A DNA stretch of 15,354 bases from JBBQIY01 sp964618405 (GTDB lineage: Bacteria; Verrucomicrobiota; Kiritimatiellia; RFP12; UBA3636): NCBI GenBank assembly GCA_964618405.1, contig CAZUAY010000064.1:1-15354 (forward strand). Reading direction: 5' to 3'. Below are positions 1-6,986 of the stretch, piece by piece; the first letter of the stretch is position 1, and the number at the start of each line of letters is the position of its first letter. A program made the translations under genes and the position numbers. The notes beneath the pieces were generated by a model. That model made no database searches. It saw nothing but the letters and a program-made list of their open reading frames with translations, and was not told the origin of the DNA.

Positions 1-8
1 CAAACGAA

Positions 9-36
9 ACTACGCACTACGTACTCATCACTCGGC
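9..36. repeat. Heptamer tandem array, four ACT-N4 units
   Basis: Four contiguous 7-bp units begin at 9, 16, 23 and 30. Each starts with ACT followed by four variable bases (ACTACGC, ACTACGT, ACTCATC, ACTCGGC). The same fixed-core pattern recurs at 111-131, 6577-6604, 7024-7037, 7103-7123, 13144-13171 and 13241-13268, always between genes. The last unit runs into a perfect hairpin (31-44). The array is seen directly; its function is unknown. Confidence 0.6.
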
Positions 37-44
37 TTGCCGAG
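31..44. repeat. Short perfect hairpin CTCGGC-tt-GCCGAG
   Basis: Two 6-bp arms are perfectly complementary across a 2-base loop. The hairpin overlaps the end of the heptamer array and lies about 90 bases past the nagA stop. No T-run follows on either strand, so it does not look like an intrinsic terminator. It resembles the hairpins clustered at 6987-7236. Confidence 0.5.
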
Positions 45-110
45 ACGGCTGCGCCCCACCTCGCTTCGCAACCGCCAAGAAACGGGGTCTGGGGCAGAGT
101 CCCGGCGAAA

Positions 111-131
111 ACTACGCACGACGCACGACGT
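111..131. repeat. Heptamer array abutting the nagA stop codon
   Basis: Three 7-bp units (ACTACGC, ACGACGC, ACGACGT) end at 131, the base before the nagA stop codon (132-134 on the minus strand). The first unit has the ACT core and the other two have ACG. It repeats a word also found at 9-15. Confidence 0.55.
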
Positions 132-1208
132 TCATTCAACGACTTCAATATTATTTATTTCGGCATCAATCAACAGGAGATCGGCACGCCGACCTTGCGC
201 CAAACTCCCAATACGATCCCCCATTCCAATCGCCCGTGCAGGATTGAGTGCGACAATCCTAAATACATCTTGAAGCGGCAGACCAAGTGAAAGGAAATTG
301 CGTGCCACACCGCTCATTGTCAATCGAGTACCGGACAACGCACGACCCTGGCCGACTACATCTCGGCCATCATCGAGTCCACCCACACCACAATCCGTAA
401 TCCCTACCACAAAATCCATCCCAGCCGTCTTCAAAATGAATTCAATCATCTCGCGCCGAACATGAATACCCTCACGGTCAAAAATAACCTCGAAAAACAG
501 CTTGTCATGGCGCATCGCTGCAATATCAAACGAGACCTCGATCGTGCCACCATAGCGCGTTGGCGATATACTACAACCCGTCGCATTCATCAAATGCGTA
601 ACAATACGGGCACCATCACGGACCGCCTGATCCACTTCAGCAGGCGAAGCCGCACTGTGGCCAATTGCAGGCACGATGCCTGCCGCCGCTATTTCGCGTG
701 CAAAGGCTGACGTGCCAGGCATTTCCGGCGCATAGGTCCATTGGCGTACAAGCCCGGAATTGATGACTTGACGATAAAAAACCGGATCTACAGGCGAAAA
801 GGGCTGTTTTTTCGCTCCATATTCCGGATTAAGATAGGGCCCTTCCATGTGAACGCCCAACACATTCGGTGCCTGGCATGCCGCGATTTTCTGTAACCCT
901 TCTAGCACTTGGTCATTCGAGAGACTACGATAAAACGTAAGGAGCAATCCAGTCGTTCCGTGGCGGCGGTGGTAGGCTGCAACTGCAGCGGGATCATCGT
1001 GGGACATAACTCCAGCTCCAGCATGGCAATGAATGTCAACAAAGCCTGGTGCTATGAGTCGATCACCCGCTTGAATCTGATTGTCGGGCAACGTAGCGCC
1101 GTCCGCTGGGCCTGCGTATTCGATAACGCCGTCTGCAATAACAACCGCACCGCCTCGCAGTATGCGGTCTGGCAACACAAGATCACCAATAATAGCTCGT
1201 CGATTCAT
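132..1208 (-). CDS. nagA: N-acetylglucosamine-6-phosphate deacetylase (amidohydrolase family)
   Basis: This cytoplasmic metal-dependent hydrolase should remove the acetyl group from GlcNAc-6-phosphate, giving glucosamine-6-phosphate for glycolysis or wall recycling. In the 358-residue product I see the amidohydrolase HxH pair (H60, H62), the NagA signature HMEGPYL with metal-ligand Glu122, GHS (H184), THLMNA (H205), REGIHV (H249) and ITDCG with the expected catalytic Asp272. It ends with the usual ALNPARAIG...G.RADLLLID region. The length is slightly below the usual 370-390. I chose ATG at 1208 because GGAGG lies 7 bases upstream; an in-frame ATG at 1253 would add 15 poorly supported residues. 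It lies 89 bases downstream of mutS on the same strand and has a palindrome upstream. No nagB or amino-sugar transporter is in view, so substrate specificity rests on family motifs. Confidence 0.88.
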   Translation of the reverse strand: MNRRAIIGDLVLPDRILRGGAVVIADGVIEYAGPADGATLPDNQIQAGDRLIAPGFVDIHCHAGAGVMSHDDPAAVAAYHRRHGTTGLLLTFYRSLSNDQVLEGLQKIAACQAPNVLGVHMEGPYLNPEYGAKKQPFSPVDPVFYRQVINSGLVRQWTYAPEMPGTSAFAREIAAAGIVPAIGHSAASPAEVDQAVRDGARIVTHLMNATGCSISPTRYGGTIEVSFDIAAMRHDKLFFEVIFDREGIHVRREMIEFILKTAGMDFVVGITDCGVGGLDDGRDVVGQGRALSGTRLTMSGVARNFLSLGLPLQDVFRIVALNPARAIGMGDRIGSLAQGRRADLLLIDAEINNIEVVE

Positions 1209-1215
1209 TAATAAT

Positions 1216-1220
1216 CCTCC
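1216..1220 (-). promoter_or_regulatory. Shine-Dalgarno GGAGG of nagA
   Basis: The minus strand reads AAGGAGG, then seven bases, then ATG at 1208. This near-perfect ribosome site decides the nagA start against the longer reading frame from 1253. Confidence 0.75.
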
Positions 1221-1271
1221 TTTTTTATAACTCTTGTTTGTATCAGCCTCCATAATGTAAACGCTGAAATT

Positions 1272-1289
1272 ACCAGTAAGTTTACTGGT
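1272..1289. promoter_or_regulatory. 18-bp palindrome upstream of nagA, possible operator
   Basis: ACCAGTAAGTTTACTGGT has perfect 8-bp arms around a central GT. It sits 64-81 bases upstream of the nagA ATG and just past the mutS stop. A 2-base loop and no T-run argue against a terminator. Size and symmetry fit a dimeric repressor site (GntR- or LacI-like), and the minus strand here could also hold a weak promoter (TTACTG, 16 bases, CATTAT). Its role is inference. Confidence 0.4.
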
Positions 1290-1297
1290 TGGCCATC

Positions 1298-3832
1298 CTA
1301 GAAGTTGAAGAGAGTGGGTTGGTTGTCATCCATGGGTTTGCGGCGGCGGGCTGGATCAGAACGGGGCTCAATCAGCGCGGGTTTGCCAGAGTCGGCGAGT
1401 TCATCGGCTTCGAGATTGGAAAGGATTTCCCTCGCGCGTTTGAGCACGGGATCGGGCATGCCGGCGAGTTGGGCTACCGCGATGCCGTAGCTTTTGTCGG
1501 CCGCTCCTTCCACAATGCGGCGCAGGAAAACGATGCCTTCATTCTGTTCGCGCACGAGTACGCTACAATTGATAACGCCGTCGAGCGTGAGCGAGAGATC
1601 GGTGAGTTCGTGGTAATGCGTCGCGAAGAGCGTCTTGGCCTTGACCTTGGGGTTATCGTGAAGATACTCTGCCACAGCCCAGGCGATGCTGATGCCGTCG
1701 AAGGTGCTGGTGCCGCGTCCGATTTCATCGAGCACAATGAGACTCTTCGGGGTGGCGTTGTTGAGGATGTTCGCCGTTTCCTGCATCTCCACCATGAACG
1801 TGCTGCGACCGCGGGCAATGTCGTCATTGGCGCCCACGCGCGTGAAGACGCGATCGACGATGCCCATTTTGGCGCGATCGGCCGGAATGAATGAGCCCAT
1901 CTGCGCCATGACCACGAGCATCGCGACTTGACGGATATAGGTTGATTTTCCAGCCATATTAGGGCCGGTGATGATCATGATCTGGCGTGTGCTACCATTC
2001 AAATCCACGTCGTTTGGCACAAAGCGCTCGGCCTCGGGAAGTTGTTCGATGACGGGATGACGTCCCGAAACGATGTGGAGTGAATCGTCTGTCGTCATTT
2101 CCGGACGCACGTAGCCCAGCGCGAGGGCCCGATCGGCGAGCGAGCAGATCACATCGAGGGCGGCGAGGGCGGCGGCGGTTTCTTGGATTGCCGCTGTTTC
2201 GGCGACGACTTGTTCGCGAAGGGCATCGAAGATTTCGGTTTCCATGACGAGCGCGCGGCCGGCAGCGCCTGTGATCTTCTCTTCGCGTTCCTTCAGTTCT
2301 GGCGTGGTGAAGCGTTCGCCGTTGACCAGCGTTTGTTTGCGCTGATAGTTTTCAGGGACGTTGGCAAGTTGCGCGGTGGAGACTTCGATGAAGTAGCCAA
2401 AGACGTTGTTAAACTTGACCTTGAGCGTCTTGATGCCGGTAAGCGCGCTCTGTTCGGCTTGGTAGCGGGCAATCCACGCGCGACCATTCGAAGCGGCATC
2501 GCGGAGATCGTCGAGTTCGGCATTCACCCCGGCGCGGATAATGCCGCCGTCGGAAAGCGTCGCGGGGGGCGACTCGACGAGGGTGGACTCGATCGCAGCG
2601 GTGAGGAGCGGGAGATCGCGGAGCCCGGTAAACGTGTGCTGGAGAAAGCCTGCTTTCGTTTCGAGGGCAGGGGCGAGCTTCTCGCGGAGCCGTGGCACGG
2701 CCTTGAGCGCGGTTGCGATGGCTTGCAAATCACGGGCATTCCCACGTCCGAGGGAAATACGCGCGATGGTGCGTTCGAGATCGCGCACCTCGCTGAGTAG
2801 ATCGCGCACCGGGGTCAACACGGTGCGGGTCTTGGTCAGCCTTTCAACGGCTTCGTGACGAGCACGGATTTCATCGATGTCTTGAAGCGGACGCGAAATC
2901 CAGCGATGAAGGAGTCGTGCGCCCATGGGCGTGCGGGTGGCATTGAGGACACCGTACAGCGTGACCGAGGCCTCGCGGTTTCTGCTGGGCAGAAGGTCGA
3001 GATGTTCGCACGTAGAATCATCGAGCGCCATGAAACCCGAGGTTTGGCAGAGGCGGATGGTTTTGACGTGTGACAAGTCGCGCCGCAGGTTTTCTCGGAC
3101 ATGCTGGATTAGGGCACCGGCGGCTTGGGCGATGGCGGGTTGGCCTTCGCAACCGAAGCCCTCGAGAGATTTAACGCCGAAATGGCGGGTGAGCGTACCA
3201 TAGGCGGCGGATGGGTCGAAGAACCAGGTGTCGACGGGGGTGACGCACTTGATGCCCGCTTGGTGCATGAGAGCGGTGGTTTCGGGGCTGGGCGTGACGC
3301 CGTCCTCAGCGGCGGGGGCGATGCCTTCACCGGGGGAGAGGCGACGAATGGAATCGGAGAGGGACGCTTTGTCGGGATGGACTTCGACCAGAAGCTCGCC
3401 GGTGGACAGATCGAGGGCGGCGAAGGCCAGGCCAGACGTGCCACCATCAGCCAAGGCCACGATGTAATTGTTGCGGTCGTCCTGAAGGACGTTTTCTTCC
3501 GTGACCGTTCCAGGTGTGACGATGCGGGTGATTTCGCGCCGAACGATGCCCTTGGCCGTGGCAGGGTCTTCCATTTGGTCGCAGATGGCGATTTTACAAT
3601 TGGCTCGGATCAGCTTGGCAAGATAGGCATCGAGGGCGTGGTGCGGAATGCCGCACATCGGATAGGCCGATCTTTTTGTGAGCGCGACACCCAGAATCGG
3701 GGCTGCCTTTTGGGCATCCTCGTAGAACATTTCATAGAAATCGCCAAGCCGGAACATGACCAGCACGTCCGCGGCGATTTCGGATTTGATGCGCTGGAAC
3801 TGGCGCATCATCGGTGTTAAGTTTTCAGCCAT
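1298..3832 (-). CDS. mutS: DNA mismatch repair ATPase MutS
   Basis: MutS binds mispaired or unpaired bases and, on ATP binding, slides as a clamp and recruits MutL. The 844-residue product is close to the 853 of E. coli. The mismatch-reading Phe-x-Glu motif is intact (GDFYEMF, F32 and E34). After connector, lever and clamp regions comes the C-terminal ABC-type ATPase, with Walker A GPNMAGKST near 622-630, the signature and Walker B region DEIGRGTSTFDG near 700, and the THYHEL switch motif. The C-terminus ends in QPTLFNF, which resembles a sliding-clamp binding motif (QxxLF). The ATG at 3832 lacks a clear Shine-Dalgarno, but the protein aligns with MutS from its first residues. A plausible promoter lies at 3871-3900. 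mutL is not in the window. Confidence 0.97.
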   Translation of the reverse strand: MAENLTPMMRQFQRIKSEIAADVLVMFRLGDFYEMFYEDAQKAAPILGVALTKRSAYPMCGIPHHALDAYLAKLIRANCKIAICDQMEDPATAKGIVRREITRIVTPGTVTEENVLQDDRNNYIVALADGGTSGLAFAALDLSTGELLVEVHPDKASLSDSIRRLSPGEGIAPAAEDGVTPSPETTALMHQAGIKCVTPVDTWFFDPSAAYGTLTRHFGVKSLEGFGCEGQPAIAQAAGALIQHVRENLRRDLSHVKTIRLCQTSGFMALDDSTCEHLDLLPSRNREASVTLYGVLNATRTPMGARLLHRWISRPLQDIDEIRARHEAVERLTKTRTVLTPVRDLLSEVRDLERTIARISLGRGNARDLQAIATALKAVPRLREKLAPALETKAGFLQHTFTGLRDLPLLTAAIESTLVESPPATLSDGGIIRAGVNAELDDLRDAASNGRAWIARYQAEQSALTGIKTLKVKFNNVFGYFIEVSTAQLANVPENYQRKQTLVNGERFTTPELKEREEKITGAAGRALVMETEIFDALREQVVAETAAIQETAAALAALDVICSLADRALALGYVRPEMTTDDSLHIVSGRHPVIEQLPEAERFVPNDVDLNGSTRQIMIITGPNMAGKSTYIRQVAMLVVMAQMGSFIPADRAKMGIVDRVFTRVGANDDIARGRSTFMVEMQETANILNNATPKSLIVLDEIGRGTSTFDGISIAWAVAEYLHDNPKVKAKTLFATHYHELTDLSLTLDGVINCSVLVREQNEGIVFLRRIVEGAADKSYGIAVAQLAGMPDPVLKRAREILSNLEADELADSGKPALIEPRSDPARRRKPMDDNQPTLFNF

Positions 3833-3870
3833 TTTTAAACAAGTTTGTTCGTCATGAAATCACAAGCCTA

Positions 3871-3900
3871 ATTCTAACATGCAAGGGTTGACATTGTCCA
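3871..3900 (-). promoter_or_regulatory. Putative sigma70-type promoter of mutS
   Basis: On the minus strand TGGACA (3895-3900, 5/6 to consensus), an 18-base spacer and TAGAAT (3871-3876, 5/6) are present, with an extended -10 TG. Transcription would start near 3864, giving a leader of about 30 bases. It overlaps a plus-strand TTGACA at 3888-3893 in the same divergent gap. Confidence 0.45.
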
Positions 3901-3929
3901 TTCGCTTATCGCGAAATTAATTGTCTCTC

Positions 3930-3959
3930 TTGCATGACAGTTGCACTCTGTAGTATAAT
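3930..3959 (+). promoter_or_regulatory. Putative promoter of the fused acyltransferase gene
   Basis: A perfect -10 TATAAT (3954-3959) is preceded by 18 bases and a weak -35 TTGCAT (3930-3935). Transcription would begin near 3966, about 70 bases before the ATG at 4036. It overlaps the GGAGGTGA at 3960-3967, so that motif would not act as a ribosome site on this transcript. Confidence 0.42.
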
Positions 3960-3969
3960 GGAGGTGAAC

Positions 3970-4020
3970 TTGAGAAAGTCCGCATACCTAGCGGATGCAG
4001 CATTAACCGTCGGGCAATGA
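3970..4020 (+). other. Possible 16-codon leader ORF (TTG start) before the acyltransferase
   Basis: A strong Shine-Dalgarno-like GGAGG (3960-3964) stands five bases before a TTG that opens 16 codons ending at TGA (4018-4020). The frame is the same as the downstream gene, whose ATG follows five codons later. The main ATG has no Shine-Dalgarno. It may be a regulatory leader, an N-terminal extension broken by a stop, or chance. The overlap between TATAAT and GGAGG means it would need an upstream promoter to be translated. Confidence 0.25.
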
Positions 4021-4035
4021 TTAGAATGTTTCGCC

Positions 4036-5862
4036 ATGAGAAAGAAAGAAGACAGTCGTGTTTTTAAAATAGATCCCGCAACTGTGCCTGTGGGTTTTCG
4101 GAATTCCATTACCCGCAAGTTAGTGGAACGTGCCGTGGGGCTCCATAAGCTGGATAAAATCATCTTTGACGGTCGAAAGTGCCAACTGGAAGATGCAACG
4201 CGGTATTTTTGCGATGATATCTTGATCGGGATGGACGTGCAGACTGTATGCTCTGATGAAGACAAGGCCCGGATCCCCAAAGAGGGGCCAGTGATTGTCG
4301 TCTCGAACCATCCGTTCGGGGGTATTGAAGGCGTCGTGATGCTGAGCATTCTAAATTCTGTGCGCCAAGACGCCAAGGCCATGGCCAATTACATGCTCCA
4401 GCTCATCCCCGAGATGCGCGATATGTTTATTCCGGTGAATCCTTTCGGCACAACAGCATCCAAAAAGCAAAATGTAGGCCCACTGCTCGAAACCATGAAA
4501 TGGCTGAAGCAAGGGCACATTCTAGGCGTTTTCCCCTCCGGCGAAGTATCGAGCATTGATCTGAAAAGCGGACGCGTCCGCGATCCAGCGTGGTCTACAA
4601 CCATTGCGGGGATTGCCAGAAAAACGAATGCGACCGTCGTGCCGATGTTTTTTGCGGGACGTAATCCTGCGCTCTTCCAGCTCGCCGGCCTTATTCATCC
4701 GCGTCTTCGAACGGTGCTGTTGCCGACCATGACGAGCAAGAAAACCAGCAGTACGATCGAAGCCCATATTGGTTCGCCTATAACGCCTTCCGAGATGGCC
4801 AAATTCAAAAGCGATGAGGAGCTGACGAAATATTTTAGGCTTCGAACGTATGCGCTTGAGGCGCGGAGTGAAAAGGTACGTCGGCATAAGCTCCTGCAAA
4901 TTCGGCGTAAGAAGAAGCAAGCTGCCATCATTCAACAAGAAATCCTTGCAGAGACGCCTGTAGAAAAAGTTGAAGCGGAAATTGCAGCGCTACCTAAGGA
5001 TGCTTATCTGCTGAGTGGCGGCGATCTTCAGGTCTATATCACGAGGCTAGATGAAAAGTCTTCGCTCATGCGCGAGATCGGGCGTTTGCGCGAGATTACA
5101 TTCCGCGCCGTCGGCGAAGGAACCGGTCGGAGCAAGGATATCGATGTCTTCGATTCCCACTATCATCACCTCTTCCTCTGGAACACCAAGAACCGACAGA
5201 TTGTCGGCGCTTACCGGCTGGGCTTGGCTGATCAAATCTGTAAAAAGTACGGCGTAGAGGGGCTTTACACGCACACGCTCTTTAAATTTAACATCAAATT
5301 GATCAATAAGTTCCAGCCCGCCTTGGAACTGGGGCGCTCCTTTGTCCGGCCTGAGTATCAGCGTACGTTCGCACCCCTACTCTTCCTCTGGAAAGGAATC
5401 GGCACATTCATTGCACACAATCCCCAATACACCAACCTCTTCGGCCCGGTAAGCATTACCGCCGACTATCGCGACTCGTCACGCAATTTGTTGCTGCGAT
5501 CGCTGCGCCTGTCCAACTTTGCCACGGAACTTTCGCGACTCGTCAAGCCTCGGAAACCGCCTCGTGATCGGGGGCGCAAGGAAGAATGGCGTAATCCCGA
5601 TTTCGCAGGCATTATCAGTAATGTGGACGAGGTTTCAACCATCATTCAGGACATCGAGAAGGATCACAAGGGAATTCCTATCCTCATCAAACAATACTTA
5701 AAGCTAGGCGGCAAAATTTTGTCGTTCAATCTCGATACTGATTTCAGCGATGTCGTTGACGGACTTATCCTGATCGATCTACGTAAGACGGATCAACGTG
5801 CACGTGCGCGCTACATGGGGGACGAGGCCGACAAGAGCTTCCGCGAATTTCATAAGCTGTAG
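4036..5862 (+). CDS. Fused PlsC-like and GNAT (hemolysin/OlsB-like) acyltransferase, candidate ornithine-lipid synthase
   Basis: The 608-residue product joins two acyltransferase domains. The N-terminal half (about 35-270) resembles the lysophospholipid acyltransferase family: VVVSNHPFGGIEG around H92 with Glu98 where these variants often carry Asp, and the glycerophosphate-binding-type motif VFPSGEVS (165-172). A basic linker (277-296) follows. The C-terminal half (about 325-500) resembles the GNAT-type 'putative hemolysin'/OlsB family, with REIGRLREITFRAVGEGTG, DSHYHHLFLW, ELGRSFVRPEYQ and NLFGPVS. The same order occurs in OlsF, where the OlsB-like C-terminus N-acylates ornithine and the OlsA-like N-terminus adds the second chain. 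Activity here is therefore inferred as membrane-associated aminolipid synthesis. No signal peptide or clear membrane span is visible. The ATG lacks a ribosome site; see the leader ORF just upstream. Confidence 0.85.
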   Translation: MRKKEDSRVFKIDPATVPVGFRNSITRKLVERAVGLHKLDKIIFDGRKCQLEDATRYFCDDILIGMDVQTVCSDEDKARIPKEGPVIVVSNHPFGGIEGVVMLSILNSVRQDAKAMANYMLQLIPEMRDMFIPVNPFGTTASKKQNVGPLLETMKWLKQGHILGVFPSGEVSSIDLKSGRVRDPAWSTTIAGIARKTNATVVPMFFAGRNPALFQLAGLIHPRLRTVLLPTMTSKKTSSTIEAHIGSPITPSEMAKFKSDEELTKYFRLRTYALEARSEKVRRHKLLQIRRKKKQAAIIQQEILAETPVEKVEAEIAALPKDAYLLSGGDLQVYITRLDEKSSLMREIGRLREITFRAVGEGTGRSKDIDVFDSHYHHLFLWNTKNRQIVGAYRLGLADQICKKYGVEGLYTHTLFKFNIKLINKFQPALELGRSFVRPEYQRTFAPLLFLWKGIGTFIAHNPQYTNLFGPVSITADYRDSSRNLLLRSLRLSNFATELSRLVKPRKPPRDRGRKEEWRNPDFAGIISNVDEVSTIIQDIEKDHKGIPILIKQYLKLGGKILSFNLDTDFSDVVDGLILIDLRKTDQRARARYMGDEADKSFREFHKL

Positions 5863-5900
5863 GAGCAGTCAACTGCCTGCCTGCAAAAGGGATAGGCAAT

Positions 5901-5945
5901 AATCCGCCGGATCCAGCGGATCGGGCCGATCTGCCAGATCAGCAA
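5901..5945. repeat. 9-bp tandem array, GATC plus five variable bases
   Basis: GATC occurs at 5910, 5919, 5928 and 5937, exactly nine bases apart, with AATC at 5901 as a degenerate first unit. The five following bases differ in each unit. The array includes a 13-bp palindrome at 5919-5931 (GATCGGGCCGATC). It lies between the acyltransferase stop and the DUF192 gene. Nothing resembling a terminator with a T-run is visible in this gap. Confidence 0.5.
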
Positions 5946-5983
5946 TTCAAGCCCCTCTCCCAACGAATCCTCTCCCAACACTC

Positions 5984-6328
5984 TTGAAAACAATCGTAAT
6001 CAAATGCGGCGACGCCTCGTGGCAGTGTTTCGTGGCTGAAACTGCACGCGAACGTACGCGGGGCTTACTTCAGCGCGATAGTCTTCCCACGGAGGAGTTC
6101 ATGTTGATTCCGCGATGCAACCTGATTCATACCTTCGGCATGCGCTTCCCAATCGACGTGCTCTTTCTCGACGACCACGGGATCGTGAAGAGATTGGTAC
6201 GAAATCTAGCGCCCGGTCGAATGGCTTGGGGTGGATGGGCGGCGAAACAAACGCTGGAGACACAATCTGGCTGGCTGCCCGACGTGCCGATTGGAGCGAG
6301 GCTAAAGGTTCTAGGTTCTAGGCCTTAG
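5984..6328 (+). CDS. DUF192 family protein
   Basis: This 114-residue protein matches the DUF192 family of unknown function. ARERTRGLLQR (21-31) corresponds to the family's RxxGLMxR, CNLIHTFGMRFPIDVLFLD (45-63) to its 'M.N....LD..F.D' core, and LETQSGWLPDVPIGARLKV (91-109) to the C-terminal 'vLEl.aG......i..Gd.v' region. Many members carry a signal peptide; this one does not. The start is TTG at 5984 with no visible ribosome site, chosen because the conserved domain begins almost at once. Just upstream is an 11-bp direct repeat, CCTCTCCCAAC, at 5954-5964 and 5969-5979. It lies 121 bases after the acyltransferase on the same strand, so co-transcription is possible. No catalytic function can be assigned. 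Confidence 0.78.
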   Translation: MKTIVIKCGDASWQCFVAETARERTRGLLQRDSLPTEEFMLIPRCNLIHTFGMRFPIDVLFLDDHGIVKRLVRNLAPGRMAWGGWAAKQTLETQSGWLPDVPIGARLKVLGSRP

Positions 6329-6402
6329 GCCCTAGCTTGAGCGTAGAATTAGTGGCAGAGTAAACGCGTCGTCCTCGTCACTTGCCCGAATGACTCCCAA
6401 CC

Positions 6403-6434
6403 AGCGTCAAAGCATCAAAGCGTCAAGTAGTCAA
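6403..6434. repeat. Octamer tandem array ending TCAA
   Basis: Four contiguous 8-bp units, AGCGTCAA, AGCATCAA, AGCGTCAA and GTAGTCAA, occupy the gap after the DUF192 gene. The TCAA half is constant and the first half varies. Confidence 0.55.
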
Positions 6435-6466
6435 AATCCGTTCCTATCCGCGTTGCGTTTTTCGAC

Positions 6467-6490
6467 CCGTTTTAGGATCCGTTTTAGCAC
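6467..6490. repeat. 12-bp tandem duplication
   Basis: CCGTTTTAGGAT is followed directly by CCGTTTTAGCAC, so nine of the twelve bases are conserved at the start of each unit. It leads straight into the ACTGGGAG repeat pair. Confidence 0.45.
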
Positions 6491-6575
6491 TGGGAGCCTA
6501 GGCATCTTGCCTGTGCACATAATACTCGCCGCGCACTGGGAGCATAGGCATCTTGCCTGTGCACGTAATACTCGC
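6487..6575. repeat. Two copies of a 43-bp ACTGGGAG...GGCATCTTGCCTGT repeat
   Basis: The copies occupy 6487-6529 and 6533-6575 and differ at two positions by eye, at a 46-bp period. Each holds a small hairpin AGGCA-tct-TGCCT. The 26-bp core recurs as an inverted pair at 13429-13502, so at least four copies exist in the window, all intergenic. No reading frame or transposase accompanies them. They look like members of a dispersed repeat family. Confidence 0.75.
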
Positions 6576-6576
6576 G

Positions 6577-6604
6577 TGGGACTGGCGACTCGCAACTAGC
6601 CGCT
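6577..6604. repeat. Heptamer array overlapping the glutaredoxin stop codon
   Basis: Four 7-bp units (TGGGACT, GGCGACT, CGCAACT, AGCCGCT) run from the ACTGGGAG repeats to 6604, overlapping two bases of the stop codon (6603-6605) of the minus-strand glutaredoxin-like gene. The first three end in ACT. This is the same family as at 9-36 and 13144-13171. Confidence 0.55.
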
Positions 6605-6893
6605 ATTCCGATTTCAGAAGCAGGCTGTCGATTTCTCCTGACTCTATCAGCGGTTTAAGCTTTCGCCACCCCTTAATGTGGGTATCACCGATAAATATCT
6701 GTGGCACAAAATCGACGTTTTCTCCACACCTCTTGAGCATTTCGCGCGTGTTAGCAGAATCAATAAATTCGTCCTTGTCTGCATCCCACGCTATTGCGTA
6801 TGCCGTGAATGTCACCCCTCTGCTCCGAAAGAAGTCCAAAGCCTTCGTGCAAAGACCGCATACACTTGAATAGTATACTTCTACTTTTACCAT
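6603..6893 (-). CDS. Glutaredoxin-like thiol-disulfide oxidoreductase
   Basis: The 96-residue product has the thioredoxin-fold layout of a small glutaredoxin: an opening beta strand (VKVEVYYSS), a CxxC active site C12-G-L-C15 at the start of the first helix, cis-Pro64 in VPQIFI, and GWRKLKPLIESGEIDSLL as the closing helix. The usual Grx site is CPYC, so CGLC is atypical, and an additional Cys56 is present. It likely reduces disulfides or glutathione-type mixed disulfides in the cytoplasm. The loop AIAWDADKDEFIDSANTREM is longer and more acidic than in classical Grx3. AAAGGA lies seven bases before the ATG. The gene is divergent from the TauE-like exporter. NrdH- or UXX-type roles cannot be excluded. 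Confidence 0.85.
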   Translation of the reverse strand: MVKVEVYYSSVCGLCTKALDFFRSRGVTFTAYAIAWDADKDEFIDSANTREMLKRCGENVDFVPQIFIGDTHIKGWRKLKPLIESGEIDSLLLKSE

Positions 6894-6931
6894 TTTAGCG
6901 TCCTTTCAATTCGATAACCACAGTGTTGTTG

Positions 6932-6960
6932 AGCCTAACTTCGCATAAAAGCTACGTCAA
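6932..6960 (-). promoter_or_regulatory. Weak candidate promoter for the glutaredoxin-like gene
   Basis: The minus strand has TTGACG (6955-6960, 5/6), a 17-base spacer and TAGGCT (6932-6937, 3/6). The -10 is poor, so this is only a candidate. Confidence 0.28.
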
Positions 6961-6986
6961 ACGAATGAAGTAAGTGTATTCTTTCT

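Noticed and set aside
37..273. 78-codon plus-strand frame at the left end
   Set aside because: It overlaps the nagA 3' end and the intergenic repeats, has no ribosome site and resembles no family.
132..1253. Longer nagA start at 1253
   Set aside because: The extra 15 residues are not conserved-looking, and the GGAGG seven bases before ATG 1208 would then lie inside the coding region.
1289..3820. Several plus-strand frames of 80-231 codons opposite mutS
   Set aside because: All lie antisense to an intact mutS and show no motif or ribosome site of their own.
3888..3916. TTGACA at 3888 as a plus-strand promoter for the acyltransferase
   Set aside because: No acceptable -10 lies 16-18 bases downstream (the region reads GCGAAA). 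It is kept only as a possible partner for the leader-ORF idea.
6487..6575. Possible CRISPR-like repeat pair
   Set aside because: Two 43-bp copies are separated by only three bases. There are no spacers and no cas genes, and further copies lie inverted elsewhere.
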